This document shows positions 53,698-62,651 of a stretch of 64,000 bases of DNA, in pieces. Every line of letters starts with the position of its first letter. The stretch's first letter is position 1. The stretch covers positions 62,001-126,000 of the forward strand of contig NZ_RQXT01000010.1 in assembly GCF_003863365.1 (NCBI RefSeq), written 5' to 3'. Below the pieces are notes generated by a model, which saw only the letters and a list, made by a program, of their open reading frames with translations, searched no databases and was not told the DNA's origin. Source of the stretch: Mesorhizobium tamadayense (GTDB lineage: Bacteria > Pseudomonadota > Alphaproteobacteria > Rhizobiales > Rhizobiaceae). The translations under genes and the position numbers were made by a program.

Positions 53698-54303
53698 TAT
53701 CGGTCTCCTTCTCAAAGAGGCGCCAACGTGTGTTCTGCACCCCGGCGCCGTTTCATAGAGCCTGGGGCGGACAGCGGTAGACCCACATGCATGTCTCCTC
53801 AACCGCGAGCGCCAGCCGTATCAAGTCGTCAGACGACACGATCTGGCGCCCGCTGAGCGCTCGATATCGCGATCGGACACCCAACCGTCAACTGACGTTG
53901 CTTCGAGATTCGATCGTCTGGGATGAATGCTAACCCAACGAAATGTTATGAAGAGGGTAGCCAACAACGCGGCGATTCGGTTCGGCCCGGCGACTATCGG
54001 GCGAATATTGCATACTTTAGGGAAGGATCTATCGCCCTAGACCAGGTCTTCTCCACCAATATCCTCAGGGACGGCCCTGCCGCGTTGACGATTAATGTAG
54101 AACCATAGAGGGTCTTTAACCGGTCACGGCCGCCGCTGTTGAAATTCCGGACCTCGGTCTGAGAACAGCAGGAATCTTGCCCTGCGTTCAGCGTACCGAC
54201 AACTACCGCAACTCGTCGTTGTTCTCACGGCGTTTTGTCGTTGGAATAGAGAACCCTGTACAGACGAGATGGGAGTCCGTCGTCGGCCTATGCCGCTCTG
54301 GCC
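53698..54303. other. 606-bp region without a clear gene
   Basis: No convincing coding region: one open stretch of 61 codons (53923-54108) has no recognisable product and lacks a ribosome site. A GATATCGCGATC palindromic word is near 53861. The composition is lower in GC than the core genes, in keeping with the accessory stretch that begins here. Confidence 0.45.
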
Positions 54304-54591
54304 TCACCGGTGTGCGCTTGGTATCCGTTTGATCTGGCGCACGCCCGGGCCGCCACTGTTCTCCAGAATGAATTCGATACCTGCGGCTACCAAAGCGTTG
54401 ATAATCTTCGTCACCGTTTCAGGGCGACCGCCAAGCGGTCCATCTTCGGCTTCCAGACGTGCAATCGTCGGTTCTGAAACTGCGGAGCGCTCTGCCAAGT
54501 CCCCTTGAGACCAGCCCAGCAGTGCCCTTGCGGCCTTGATTTGTCTCGTGGTCACGGGCGCGGGACTGTTTGATAGATTTTCTATTGACAT
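54304..54591 (-). CDS. XRE-family helix-turn-helix regulator
   Basis: 95 residues, almost entirely one HTH_3 domain (RQIKAARALLGWSQGDLAERSAVSEPTIARLEAEDG) followed by a short segment (ETVTKIINALVAAGIEFILENSGGPGVR) common in small rhizobial regulators. A CAAAGT-C-ACTTTG palindrome lies 3 bp upstream of its start codon, indicating autoregulation. No clear partner gene is present on its strand. Confidence 0.85.
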   Translation of the reverse strand: MSIENLSNSPAPVTTRQIKAARALLGWSQGDLAERSAVSEPTIARLEAEDGPLGGRPETVTKIINALVAAGIEFILENSGGPGVRQIKRIPSAHR

Positions 54592-54594
54592 TCA

Positions 54595-54607
54595 CAAAGT
54601 CACTTTG
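54595..54607. promoter_or_regulatory. Putative operator of XRE regulator
   Basis: CAAAGTCACTTTG, two 6-bp arms around one base, lies 4-16 bp before the regulator start codon and next to an AT-rich run (54608-54621). It could be the autorepression site, covering the leader or promoter. Confidence 0.5.
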
Positions 54608-54691
54608 ATATTTTTTCCATCAATTCCTCTGGAGTACTGACGCGTAGTCGAGCGGTATCCAGAGCGGCTGACCGCAGTGCGGGAACACCTA

Positions 54692-54704
54692 GGTCAGCCT
54701 GACC
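54692..54704. promoter_or_regulatory. GGTCAG-C-CTGACC palindrome
   Basis: A perfect 6-bp inverted repeat around one base, 26 bp before the gene at 54731. It could be an operator or a hairpin in its leader. Confidence 0.3.
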
Positions 54705-54730
54705 ACGCCTAGCTTCAGGGAGCTCGGATC

Positions 54731-55468
54731 ATGGCTGATTCCGACAATAGCATGACTTTGTCCCACGTCACCCGCAGCAGGTTACTTCCTGGAACGCCAA
54801 ACGCAATGGCGGGAGGGCAGCCAAGAGCGTTCGCCGGCAACGATTCGGGAACGGATCAATCCGCCGATCCTGCGGTGGCGGTGTGGCGCCAATGGAAGGC
54901 GGCCCACGATGAGACTGAGCGGCTGTGCCGTCAGCAGCAGCGCCTGGAACGGAAGCTGGCCGAATCCGTTGGCTTTCCTTGTGCGACCGTCCTGCTGCGC
55001 GGCGGCGAGGACGTGACGCTGCATTCACTTCAGGCGATTCACGAAGTGCTGGATCTTGGTCCGGAAGACGCGGCAATGCGCGCGCAGGCTGAAACCGACT
55101 TCGCGGCTCATCAGGCGCGCTGGGATGCCGCCGCCAGGGAAAGTGGCTATTCGGCGGCATTGCAGGCCGAGCGCAAGGCTGCCGACCGAACGGAGGACCT
55201 GCTCGAGCTATTGGCTGAAGCCCCCGCCGCTTCCCTTGCCGGTGTGGCAGCCAAGCTTGATGCCGTGCTCAGGGAAGGAGAGGTTTCGGAAGACGGCGGT
55301 GGGTTTCCCTGGCCGCAGATCCGCTCTGTGCTCGGAGATGTGATCCGCATCGGGCAAGAGCTTATGCCGGAGCAGATGCTTGCGAACAGGCTAGGCATAT
55401 CGAAGCCGGGGAGGGGAAGAGGATGCGGTATTCGCGTCTCAAACGGAGCGAACGGGAGCGCAGCATGA
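54731..55468 (+). CDS. Hypothetical protein, helical, of accessory type
   Basis: 245 residues, mostly alpha-helical with charged heptad-like stretches (VWRQWKAAHDETERLCRQQQRLERKLAE; AAMRAQAETDFAAHQARWDAAARESG). The W-W-A-x-D-E-T-x-R-L pattern occurs in short hypothetical proteins found in rhizobial accessory regions. No enzyme motif is seen. Its stop overlaps the next start by 4 bp (ATGA), so the two genes are a pair. Confidence 0.6.
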   Translation: MADSDNSMTLSHVTRSRLLPGTPNAMAGGQPRAFAGNDSGTDQSADPAVAVWRQWKAAHDETERLCRQQQRLERKLAESVGFPCATVLLRGGEDVTLHSLQAIHEVLDLGPEDAAMRAQAETDFAAHQARWDAAARESGYSAALQAERKAADRTEDLLELLAEAPAASLAGVAAKLDAVLREGEVSEDGGGFPWPQIRSVLGDVIRIGQELMPEQMLANRLGISKPGRGRGCGIRVSNGANGSAA

Positions 55469-55812
55469 AGAAACGAGCCGGCGGATTGCCCATCGTGACC
55501 AAAAGTTCTCGCTTCAGGGGTGGGAAGGCAGATTCATTCGACACTCGCCCGACGTCTTTCGGTTCAACCGGGAACAAGGCGGTCGCGCCTTGCGGGCAGT
55601 GGTCCGTCGCTGAAGCTGTCGAGGTGGCAAAAGTGCTGTGGTGCGACGGGGCTGCAACGGTTGTTGCCTGGTCCGCCCTGTCGGCGCACTGTGAGGGAGA
55701 TACGCGGGAATATCGTTTCTGGTTTGAAGTGTTTAAGCACCTCCAGGCCGGCTCATCCAATTCAGAGCTGGAAGGCATGACGGAAGGCGCTCACCAGCAT
55801 TCACTTCATTGA
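55465..55812 (+). CDS. Hypothetical protein
   Basis: 115 residues from ATG 55465 (GGGAGCG upstream). N-terminal basic region (MKKRAGGLPIVTKSSRFRGG), then a helical part (QWSVAEAVEVAKVLWCDGAATVVAWSALSAHCEGDT) and YRFWFEVFKHLQ. No family recognised. It is coupled to the preceding gene by an ATGA overlap. An upstream in-frame ATG at 55423 exists but has no better support. Confidence 0.55.
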   Translation: MKKRAGGLPIVTKSSRFRGGKADSFDTRPTSFGSTGNKAVAPCGQWSVAEAVEVAKVLWCDGAATVVAWSALSAHCEGDTREYRFWFEVFKHLQAGSSNSELEGMTEGAHQHSLH

Positions 55813-56267
55813 TGCCATCAGATGCGGCAGCGAAGGCCAGCGTTAGAACCGAAGCGCCCCCGGCATTTCCGGGCGTGGGCGAAGCCTAAAATCGACAGCA
55901 GCCCTCATCCCGCCGATCAGCATGTCGGCAGGCAGATTGCCGCGGTTCGCGTCCAGTCGGACGTCTCTCAGGCCCAGCTTGTGAGTTGCGATCGAGGCGG
56001 ACCGGTAAGATTGAGTTTCACAAGCTGTCGAGAAATAAAATGGAGACGATTGGCTACTGACGCACCCACTCAAACCCGGGCTGCCTACTGTCTGGAGCAG
56101 ACATGACAAGCAGATGATTGAGACGTCCTAGCCAAAAGCCCTGAATCAAGGCGCGATCGGGCAACGTGCTCCCATTTCAAATCGAAATTGGCAGATCACC
56201 ACTTGCAAATCGCCCGCCGCTGTCTTTTGCTCGCGCGACTGTGGTCCCTTGAACGCTTGGCGAACGG
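55813..56267. other. 455-bp region without a clear gene
   Basis: No gene can be supported. Short open frames of about 90 codons on both strands have no recognisable content. An ATTTC-AAATC-GAAAT imperfect palindrome is near 56172-56186, about 85 bp before the XRE-cupin gene. A CTTGAA half-site at about 56248 resembles the arm of the operator at 56913-56929. Confidence 0.4.
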
Positions 56268-56879
56268 ATGAATAAAATCGAACGGCGACGGCCGGAGTCG
56301 GTTACGGGCGGAACCGTAAATGCCGTGCGGCTTGGAACGCGGTTGCGCCTCGCCCGCCAAACGCGTGGCATGACGCTAAAGACGCTGGCCACTGCCGCGA
56401 ACTGCTCTGAAAGCCTTTTGTCCAAGATCGAGAACGGCAAAGCTTCGCCATCGCTGCCCATGCTTCACCGCCTGGTCGAAGTTCTGGACACCAATATCGG
56501 CTGGATGTTTGAGGAGGTCGACGATGACGAGGCGATCGTCTTCCGAGCTGGTGCGCGACCGTTGATCACACTGGACGCGTTGAGGCGCGGCGATGGCATC
56601 TCGCTAGAACGCGTCATTCCGTATTCGTCCGGTCACCTGCTCCAGTGCAATATCCATCACATCGAGCCAGACGGCGAGAGCGAAGGTCCGATCCAGCATG
56701 TCGGCGAGGAAGTCGGCTATGTGCTCGCGGGCCGGATCGAGCTGATCGTCGATGGGAAGAACCATGACCTCACTGCTGGCGACGCGTTCGTGTTCAGGTC
56801 GGAATTGCCGCATCACTACCGCAACATCGGCAATGAGCGCGCGAGCATTTTCTGGGTCAACACGCCGGCGACCTTCTGA
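56268..56879 (+). CDS. XRE-cupin transcriptional regulator of the adjacent catabolic operon
   Basis: 203 residues: an HTH_3 domain (about 22-78, RLRLARQTRGMTLKTLATAANCSESLLSKIENGKASPS) and a C-terminal cupin domain (about 125-195, HVGEEVGYVLAGRIELIVDGK, ELPHHYRNIGN) that usually binds the inducer. Same group as PuuR-type regulators. It sits upstream of and co-directional with the sugar transporter genes; a palindrome in the spacer promoter (56913-56929) is the likely operator. Confidence 0.88.
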   Translation: MNKIERRRPESVTGGTVNAVRLGTRLRLARQTRGMTLKTLATAANCSESLLSKIENGKASPSLPMLHRLVEVLDTNIGWMFEEVDDDEAIVFRAGARPLITLDALRRGDGISLERVIPYSSGHLLQCNIHHIEPDGESEGPIQHVGEEVGYVLAGRIELIVDGKNHDLTAGDAFVFRSELPHHYRNIGNERASIFWVNTPATF

Positions 56880-56903
56880 TCGCGTTTCGGTCGTTCAAAC
56901 TCA

Positions 56904-56932
56904 TTGACAAATATTCAAGTGTCTTGAATTGT
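56904..56932 (+). promoter_or_regulatory. Promoter with embedded operator for the catabolic operon
   Basis: A TTGACA -35 hexamer (56904-56909) is followed by the perfect inverted repeat ATTCAAG-TGT-CTTGAAT (56913-56929) and a weak -10 (AATTGT, 56927-56932) at 17-bp spacing. A repressor bound to the repeat would block RNA polymerase directly. The start of the binding-protein gene is 70 bp further on. Confidence 0.55.
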
Positions 56933-57001
56933 TGCCTCGTGCCTGTAGCACCAATGGGACCAACCAAATGAGGTTTGGCCCGCAAGCAAGGGGAATCGCA
57001 A

Positions 57002-57940
57002 ATGCGTCTGTTCAAACTTCTCGTCGGTTGCGCGGCCGTCATTGCCATTGGCTCGACAGCCATGGGATCAGCTCTCGCCGACACGTTCGCTCTCGTCAAC
57101 ATCAACCAGCAGGCCCTGTTCTTCAACCAGATCAACGAGGGCGCGCAGAAGGCGGCCGATGCTGCGGGCGCCAAGCTGGTCATCTTCAATGCCAACAACG
57201 TCCCGAGCGCGCAAAATGACGCGATCGAGACCTACATCACACAAAAAGTCGACGGCATCATTCTGGTCGCCATCGACGTGAACGGCGTCAAGCCGGCAAT
57301 CACCGCCGCCAAGGCGGCTGGCATTCCCGTGGTCGCTATCGACGCGCAGATCCCTAACGGCGACAACGTTTCGTTCATCGGTGTCGACAACACCAAGGCC
57401 GGCGAGGATATCGGCAAATTCTACGCCGATTATGTGAAGAGCGAGATGGGCGGCAAAGCCAAGATCGGCATCATCGGCGCGCTCAATTCTTTCATCCAGA
57501 ACCAGCGGCTCGACGGCTTCAAGAAGGCCGTCACCGATAGCGGCGAGGCGATCACCTTCCTCGACACGGTCGACGGCCAGAACGTTCAGGAAACCGCGTT
57601 AAGCGCTTCGGAGAATTTGATGACCGCCAACCCGGACATGACGACGCTCTATGCGACCGGCGAGCCAGCGTTGCTGGGTGCTGTTTCGGCCGTGACCAGC
57701 CAGGGCCGCACCGGCGACGTCAAGGTGTTCGGCTGGGACCTGACCAAGCAGGCGGTTCAAGGCATCGACGATGGTTGGGTGGTGGCGGTCGTCCAGCAGG
57801 ATCCGGCTGGCGAAGGCAAGGCCGCGGTCGAAGCGCTGGCCAAGCTCAAGAAGGGCGAAAAGGTCGATCCGATCATCAACATTCCGGTGACGATCGTGAC
57901 CAAGAAGAATGTCGACCAATACCGCGCGATGTTCAAGTAA
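57002..57940 (+). CDS. Sugar ABC transporter substrate-binding protein (RbsB-like)
   Basis: 312 residues with signal peptide (LLVGCAAVIAIGSTAMGSALA) and a type I periplasmic-binding fold (Peripla_BP_4). Segments match the ribose/autoinducer-2-binding group: ALVNINQQALFFNQINEGAQKAAD, ILVAIDVNGVKPAITAAKAAGIPVVAID and VQQDPAGEGKAAVEAL. GGGGAA precedes ATG 57002. It delivers a pentose-like or nucleoside-like solute to the transporter genes that follow. Confidence 0.92.
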   Translation: MRLFKLLVGCAAVIAIGSTAMGSALADTFALVNINQQALFFNQINEGAQKAADAAGAKLVIFNANNVPSAQNDAIETYITQKVDGIILVAIDVNGVKPAITAAKAAGIPVVAIDAQIPNGDNVSFIGVDNTKAGEDIGKFYADYVKSEMGGKAKIGIIGALNSFIQNQRLDGFKKAVTDSGEAITFLDTVDGQNVQETALSASENLMTANPDMTTLYATGEPALLGAVSAVTSQGRTGDVKVFGWDLTKQAVQGIDDGWVVAVVQQDPAGEGKAAVEALAKLKKGEKVDPIINIPVTIVTKKNVDQYRAMFK

Positions 57941-58014
57941 GCTGCACCGAAGATCGAGCCGCGGCGGCGCTCAAGGCAACGCCGCGGTCTCTTTGCCAGT
58001 TCCGTGGATCCAAG

Positions 58015-58812
58015 ATGAGCAGTGGCGAGACCTATCGGGTGCGGATGAGCGGCATCTCAAAGCGCTACAACGCCATCCAGACGCTCGACGACGTGTCCCT
58101 GACGCTGAAGCCGGGCGAGGTCCTGGGCCTGGTCGGCGACAACGGCGCGGGAAAATCCACGTTGAGCAAGGTGCTGTCGGGGGCGGTGATCCCCGACGCC
58201 GGCACGATCGAGATCGACGGAATGCCGGTGACCTTCAACTCGCCGGCGGACTCGCGTGCGGCACGCGTCGAAATGGTCTATCAGGACCTGTCGCTCTGCG
58301 ACACCATCGACGTCGCCGGCAATCTCTTTCTCGGCCGCGAGCCGCGCCGCCACGTCGCCGGCATCTCCTTTCTCGACAAGAAGCGCATGCACGAGCAAAC
58401 GCGCCAGATGCTCGACCGCCTCGGCATCGTTATCGCCGACACGCGGCTTAAGGTCGAAAACCTGTCCGGCGGGCAGCGACAGTCGATCGCGATCGGGCGC
58501 GCCGCCTCTTTCGAGCCGTCGGTGCTGATTATGGATGAGCCGACGGCAGCGCTCGCCGTCGCCGAGGTCGAGGCCGTGCTGGACCTGATCCGCACCGTGA
58601 GCGCCCGCGGCGTCAGCGTCATTCTGATCACCCATCGGCTCCAGGACCTGTTCCTCGTCTGCGACCGCATCCAGGTCATGTATGAAGGACGCAACGTCGC
58701 CGAGCGGCTGATCGGCGAAACTAATATCGAGGACGTGGTCAACCTGATCGTTGGCCGCAAGTTCAATGCTCGTTCCGCTGCCAGTCGATATCGCGATGGA
58801 GCACCGATATGA
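58015..58812 (+). CDS. Sugar ABC transporter ATP-binding protein
   Basis: 265 residues with a single nucleotide-binding domain: Walker A VGDNGAGKST, signature LSGGQRQSIAIGRA, Walker B MDEPTAAL and the His-switch LITHRL. Ribose-type importers often have a double-length RbsA; here it is a single-domain form like FrcA. It overlaps the permease by 4 bp. The start at 58015 excludes a long upstream extension that overlaps the binding-protein gene. Confidence 0.92.
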   Translation: MSSGETYRVRMSGISKRYNAIQTLDDVSLTLKPGEVLGLVGDNGAGKSTLSKVLSGAVIPDAGTIEIDGMPVTFNSPADSRAARVEMVYQDLSLCDTIDVAGNLFLGREPRRHVAGISFLDKKRMHEQTRQMLDRLGIVIADTRLKVENLSGGQRQSIAIGRAASFEPSVLIMDEPTAALAVAEVEAVLDLIRTVSARGVSVILITHRLQDLFLVCDRIQVMYEGRNVAERLIGETNIEDVVNLIVGRKFNARSAASRYRDGAPI

Positions 58813-59813
58813 GCGAAGCGACCCACTCCGCTCAGTCCCGAAGGGTGCGCGAAGCCACATGGCGAGAAGCGATGCTCGCCAATGGCAGTGTCGTGTCGAT
58901 TGCGCTGTTCTTTCTTGTCGTTTGCATCATTTTCTCGGTAGCGACCAACGCCTTTCTGACATCGCCCAATCTGTTGAATATCCTGCGACAGTCGGCGCCG
59001 CTGCTGATCGTCGCCGCGGCGATGACCTTCGTCATCACCACCGGGGGTATCGATCTTTCAGTCGGCTCCGTGCTGGCACTGGTGGCAACGCTGTCGGCAA
59101 CACTTCTGCAGTTCGGCTTGCCGTGGCCGGCGGTTATCCTCGCCATGCTTGCGTTGGGAGCCCTGCTTGGCGCGGTGCAGGGTTATTTCGTGGCCTATGA
59201 GGGTATCCCGGCCTTCATCGTCACGCTCGCTGGGCTTTCGGTGATCCGGGGCGTGGCGCTGCTCATCACCGGCGGCTATTCCATCCCCGTCGAGCCGGGA
59301 AGCTCGTTCACGATCATAGGCCGCGCCTGGTTTCTCGGTGTGCCGGTGCCGGCGCTGATCGCGCTGGCGATCCTTGCGATCGCCTATCTGGCCTTCAACG
59401 AGACGCCATTCGGCCGCTATGTGACCGGCATCGGCGCCAACGCCGAAGCGGTGAGACGCGCCGGCGTGAACACGCGGCTGATGACCCTTTTCGTTTACGT
59501 GATTTCCGCCACCGCGGCGGCGCTTGCGGGGATCATCATTGCTGCCCGTCTCGGATCCGGGTCCTCGAACGCCGGGCAAGGCTTCGAGCTCGAGGTGATC
59601 GCAGCCGTCGTGCTTGGCGGCACCAGTCTCTTCGGCGGCCGCGGAACGATCATCGGCACGGTGCTCGGCGCACTCACCGTGGCCGTCATCGGCAACGGCC
59701 TGATCCTGGCGCATCTGTCGCCCTTCCTCACGCCGATCGTGACCGGAACGATCATCCTGATCGCCATCTGGCTGAATTTCCGCCTGTTCCGCGGCGCGGT
59801 GCGGAGCCGTTGA
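58809..59813 (+). CDS. Sugar ABC transporter permease (RbsC-like)
   Basis: 334 residues, about eight to ten transmembrane helices, BPD_transp_2 family, with ITTGGIDLSVGSVLAL and the EAA-like loop AAVVLGGTSLFGGRGTIIGTVLGAL that contacts the ATPase. Membrane part of the importer. Confidence 0.93.
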   Translation: MSEATHSAQSRRVREATWREAMLANGSVVSIALFFLVVCIIFSVATNAFLTSPNLLNILRQSAPLLIVAAAMTFVITTGGIDLSVGSVLALVATLSATLLQFGLPWPAVILAMLALGALLGAVQGYFVAYEGIPAFIVTLAGLSVIRGVALLITGGYSIPVEPGSSFTIIGRAWFLGVPVPALIALAILAIAYLAFNETPFGRYVTGIGANAEAVRRAGVNTRLMTLFVYVISATAAALAGIIIAARLGSGSSNAGQGFELEVIAAVVLGGTSLFGGRGTIIGTVLGALTVAVIGNGLILAHLSPFLTPIVTGTIILIAIWLNFRLFRGAVRSR

Positions 59814-59817
59814 GCTC

Positions 59818-60909
59818 ATGAACAGTCTCTTCGATAACGCGCCGCCCAAGCAACGGCTGGAGATCGGGGTTAAGACCGGCCATGTGATGACGGTGCTCGG
59901 CCCGATTCCTGTCGACGAGATGGGGATTACCCTGATGCACGAGCACATCTTGCTCGACGGCGCGCGCACCTGGAAATGTCCTTGTCATCCGGACGATATG
60001 GCGCTCGCCGAGCAGCCGGTGAACATCGAGATCATCGGCGAACTGCGCATGAACCCTTACGTGAACCGCGACAACGTCTCGCTCGACGACAGCGACCTGG
60101 CATTGTCGGAGCTGCAACGCTATCGCGCGCTGGGAGGGCACACCGTCGTCGACGCGACCAATATCGGTATCGGCCGCGAGCCGGAAAAGCTTGCCCGCAT
60201 CAGTCGCATGTCCGGTCTGAAGATCGTCATGGGCACCGGCTTCTATCTCGAGCATACCCATCCCGAATGGCTGAAGGCGATGGACGTTGACGCGGTGACC
60301 GAGTTCATTGTCAACGACGTCGGCGGCGGCAAGACGCAACCGCCGATCATGGCGGGCCTGATCGGCGAGGTCGGCGTCAGCAAGGATTTCACCGTCGAGG
60401 AACGAAAGTCGCTGAGAGCTTCCGCCAGAGCATCGCGCATCACGGGCGTGCCGCTGTCGATCCATCTGCCGGGCTGGGAGCGCCTGGCGCACGACGTGCT
60501 CGATGTCGTGGAGGCCGAGGGCGCCGATCTTCGCCACACCGTGCTCTGCCACATGAATCCCAGCCACAACGATCTGGATTACCAGACCAGCCTCGCCCGG
60601 CGCGGCGCCTTCCTCGAATACGATATGATCGGCATGGACTATTATTATGCCGATCAGGACGCGCAATCGCCTTCCGATGAAGAGAATGCGCGAGCGATAG
60701 CGGCACTTGTCGAAGCGGGCTTCGGCGACCGCCTGCTGCTTTCCCAGGATGTGTTCCTCAAGATCATGCTGACCCGCTTCGGCGGCTTCGGCTACGGCTA
60801 TATCCTGAAGCATTTCATACCGCGTCTGAAACGGCATGGTCTCGAGCAGCCAGCGATCGACCGCATGCTGATTGCCAATCCCAAGGCCGTGTTCGCGCAG
60901 CAGAATTGA
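59818..60909 (+). CDS. Phosphotriesterase-family metal-dependent hydrolase
   Basis: 363 residues, amidohydrolase superfamily. The N-terminal metal motif is His41-Glu42-His43 (LMHEHILLDG). A bridging acidic ligand is Glu184 (GLIGEVGVSK), as in the php/lactonase branch that uses Glu instead of carboxylated Lys. Later ligands lie in HTVLCHMNPSHND and LLLSQDVFLK. Members are lactonases (sugar lactones) or phosphotriesterases. In a sugar operon a lactonase or a phosphorylated-sugar hydrolase is more likely. Confidence 0.85.
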   Translation: MNSLFDNAPPKQRLEIGVKTGHVMTVLGPIPVDEMGITLMHEHILLDGARTWKCPCHPDDMALAEQPVNIEIIGELRMNPYVNRDNVSLDDSDLALSELQRYRALGGHTVVDATNIGIGREPEKLARISRMSGLKIVMGTGFYLEHTHPEWLKAMDVDAVTEFIVNDVGGGKTQPPIMAGLIGEVGVSKDFTVEERKSLRASARASRITGVPLSIHLPGWERLAHDVLDVVEAEGADLRHTVLCHMNPSHNDLDYQTSLARRGAFLEYDMIGMDYYYADQDAQSPSDEENARAIAALVEAGFGDRLLLSQDVFLKIMLTRFGGFGYGYILKHFIPRLKRHGLEQPAIDRMLIANPKAVFAQQN

Positions 60910-60968
60910 ACGGACCAGACTTACGGCTGCCCAGCTTTACGGCAGCCAAGACCTACTGCGGAGTCAAA

Positions 60969-61739
60969 ATGTCCAAGAAGAAGATCCTGCTTGCCGGTGA
61001 ATCCTGGGTCTCGACAGCGACCCATATCAAGGGCTTCGACCAGTTTCCGACGGTCACTTACCATACCGGCGCGGACGAATTGCTGACGGCGCTGAAGGCG
61101 ACCGATTTCGACGTGACCTTCATGCCGGCGCATGAGGCGCAGCGCAGCTTTCCGCAAACGATGGAAACCCTCTCCGCATATGATGCGGTGGTGCTTTCCG
61201 ACATCGGCGCCAACACGCTGCTGCTGCATCCCGACACCTGGGTTCACTCGAAGCGAACGCCGAACCGCCTGCGTCTGCTGCGCGACTATGTGAGCGCCGG
61301 CGGCGGACTTTTGATGTTCGGCGGCTACTACAGCTTCCAAGGCATCAACGGCGGCGCGCGTTACCGCAAGACGCCGGTCGAGGAAGTGCTGCCGGTGAAC
61401 TGCCTCGCCGTCGACGACCGTGTCGAGGTTCCTGAGGGCTTTGCGCCTGTGCTGAAAGGTCCGTCGAGCCATCCTATCCTGAACGGTCTCGGTTCGGACT
61501 GGCCGATGCTGCTTGGCTTCAACGAGGTGACGCTGAAAGACGGGGCGGAAGTTCTGGCCACCGTGTCGTCGGAGTATGGATCACTGCCGCTGCTCGTCAC
61601 CGGCCATTACGGCAAGGGCCGCACCGTGGCCTGGACGTCCGATGTCGGCCCGCATTGGCTGCCACCGGAGTTCATTGCCTGGGAAGGCTACAAGACCCTG
61701 TTCGAACAGATGCTTGGCTGGGCAACCGGCGGGAATTGA
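60969..61739 (+). CDS. GATase1-like protein (putative glutamine amidotransferase, PF07090-like)
   Basis: 256 residues from ATG 60969. ILLAGESWVSTATHIKGFD at the N-terminus, VVLSDIGANTLLLHPDTW, and GGGLLMFGGYYSFQGINGG form a flavodoxin-like class I GATase-type fold with GHYGKGRTVAWTSDVGPHW near the end. The usual nucleophile-elbow Cys of amidotransferases is not apparent, as in the PF07090 group. Role in sugar breakdown unknown. Confidence 0.75.
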   Translation: MSKKKILLAGESWVSTATHIKGFDQFPTVTYHTGADELLTALKATDFDVTFMPAHEAQRSFPQTMETLSAYDAVVLSDIGANTLLLHPDTWVHSKRTPNRLRLLRDYVSAGGGLLMFGGYYSFQGINGGARYRKTPVEEVLPVNCLAVDDRVEVPEGFAPVLKGPSSHPILNGLGSDWPMLLGFNEVTLKDGAEVLATVSSEYGSLPLLVTGHYGKGRTVAWTSDVGPHWLPPEFIAWEGYKTLFEQMLGWATGGN

Positions 61740-61742
61740 GCG

Positions 61743-62651
61743 ATGCACGTCCACGTCGTGGGCAACGCCTGTATCGACACGACGTTTCGCCTCGGCCGCT
61801 TCCCTGCCGCCGGCGAGACGTTGAACGCCACTGCTTATGCCGATGGCCTTGGCGGCAAGGGTGCAAACCAGGCGGTCGCAGCAGCGCGCACAGGCGCGGC
61901 GGTGACGCTATGGACGGCGCTCGGCAAGGACCCGCTAGGCGCATGGATCAGGAGCCAGCTCGACATGGAGCTGTCGGACGTGCAGGTGAGCGAATTCGAC
62001 CTGCCCAGCGACCGCTCGACCATCGTCATCGATGCTGGCGGCGAGAACTTCATCGTCAGCGGCGTCGCCTGCAGCGAAGCATTCGATCCGATCGCGCAAA
62101 CCGCACTTGCACGCCGGATTACGCCGGGCGAGATCCTTGTCTGCCAGGGAAACCTAAGAGGCGCTGCGACAAATGCCTGCCTGAGGGCGGCACGGAAAAA
62201 TGGCACGCGCACCATTTTGAACGCCAGCCCTATCGATGAGGCCGCTCTGCCTGACTTCGGCCTGGCAGACATGTTGGTGGTGAATCAATCCGAAGCGAAA
62301 GCACTGACCGGTCAGATGGACATGGCGGCGGCGGCCGGCGCGCTCGCGGCCAAGGGCGCCGCGACAGTCGCGATCACGCTCGGCGCCGAGGGTTGTCTTG
62401 TGCTTGGTCATGGCCAGGCAGGAGCACTTTGTTTGCCCGCCCCACACGTGAAGGCGCTCGACACCAGTGGTGCCGGCGACGTGTTCTGCGGCTGTCTGGC
62501 CGGCGGGCTCGCCAGGGGCATGCCGATTACCTCAGGGCTGAAGTTCGCGCTGGCGGCCGCAGCAATCTCGGTGACACGGCCAGGCACATTGCTATCCTGC
62601 CCCTCCGCGTCTGAAATGGCGGCGCTCGTCGATCAAACGGAGCTCTCATGA
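61743..62651 (+). CDS. PfkB-family carbohydrate kinase (ribokinase-like)
   Basis: 302 residues. Ribokinase signatures: GNACIDTTFRLGRFPAAGET, GGKGANQAVAAARTGA, and the C-terminal DTSGAGDVFCGCLAGG with the catalytic Asp. It phosphorylates a sugar or nucleoside. Starts 3 bp after the GATase-like gene and overlaps the next gene by 4 bp. Confidence 0.9.
   Translation: MHVHVVGNACIDTTFRLGRFPAAGETLNATAYADGLGGKGANQAVAAARTGAAVTLWTALGKDPLGAWIRSQLDMELSDVQVSEFDLPSDRSTIVIDAGGENFIVSGVACSEAFDPIAQTALARRITPGEILVCQGNLRGAATNACLRAARKNGTRTILNASPIDEAALPDFGLADMLVVNQSEAKALTGQMDMAAAAGALAAKGAATVAITLGAEGCLVLGHGQAGALCLPAPHVKALDTSGAGDVFCGCLAGGLARGMPITSGLKFALAAAAISVTRPGTLLSCPSASEMAALVDQTELS

Noticed and set aside
53923..54108. 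A 61-codon plus-strand frame in the gap beyond gabD
   Set aside because: No ribosome site, no recognisable motif and no conserved context that I can see.
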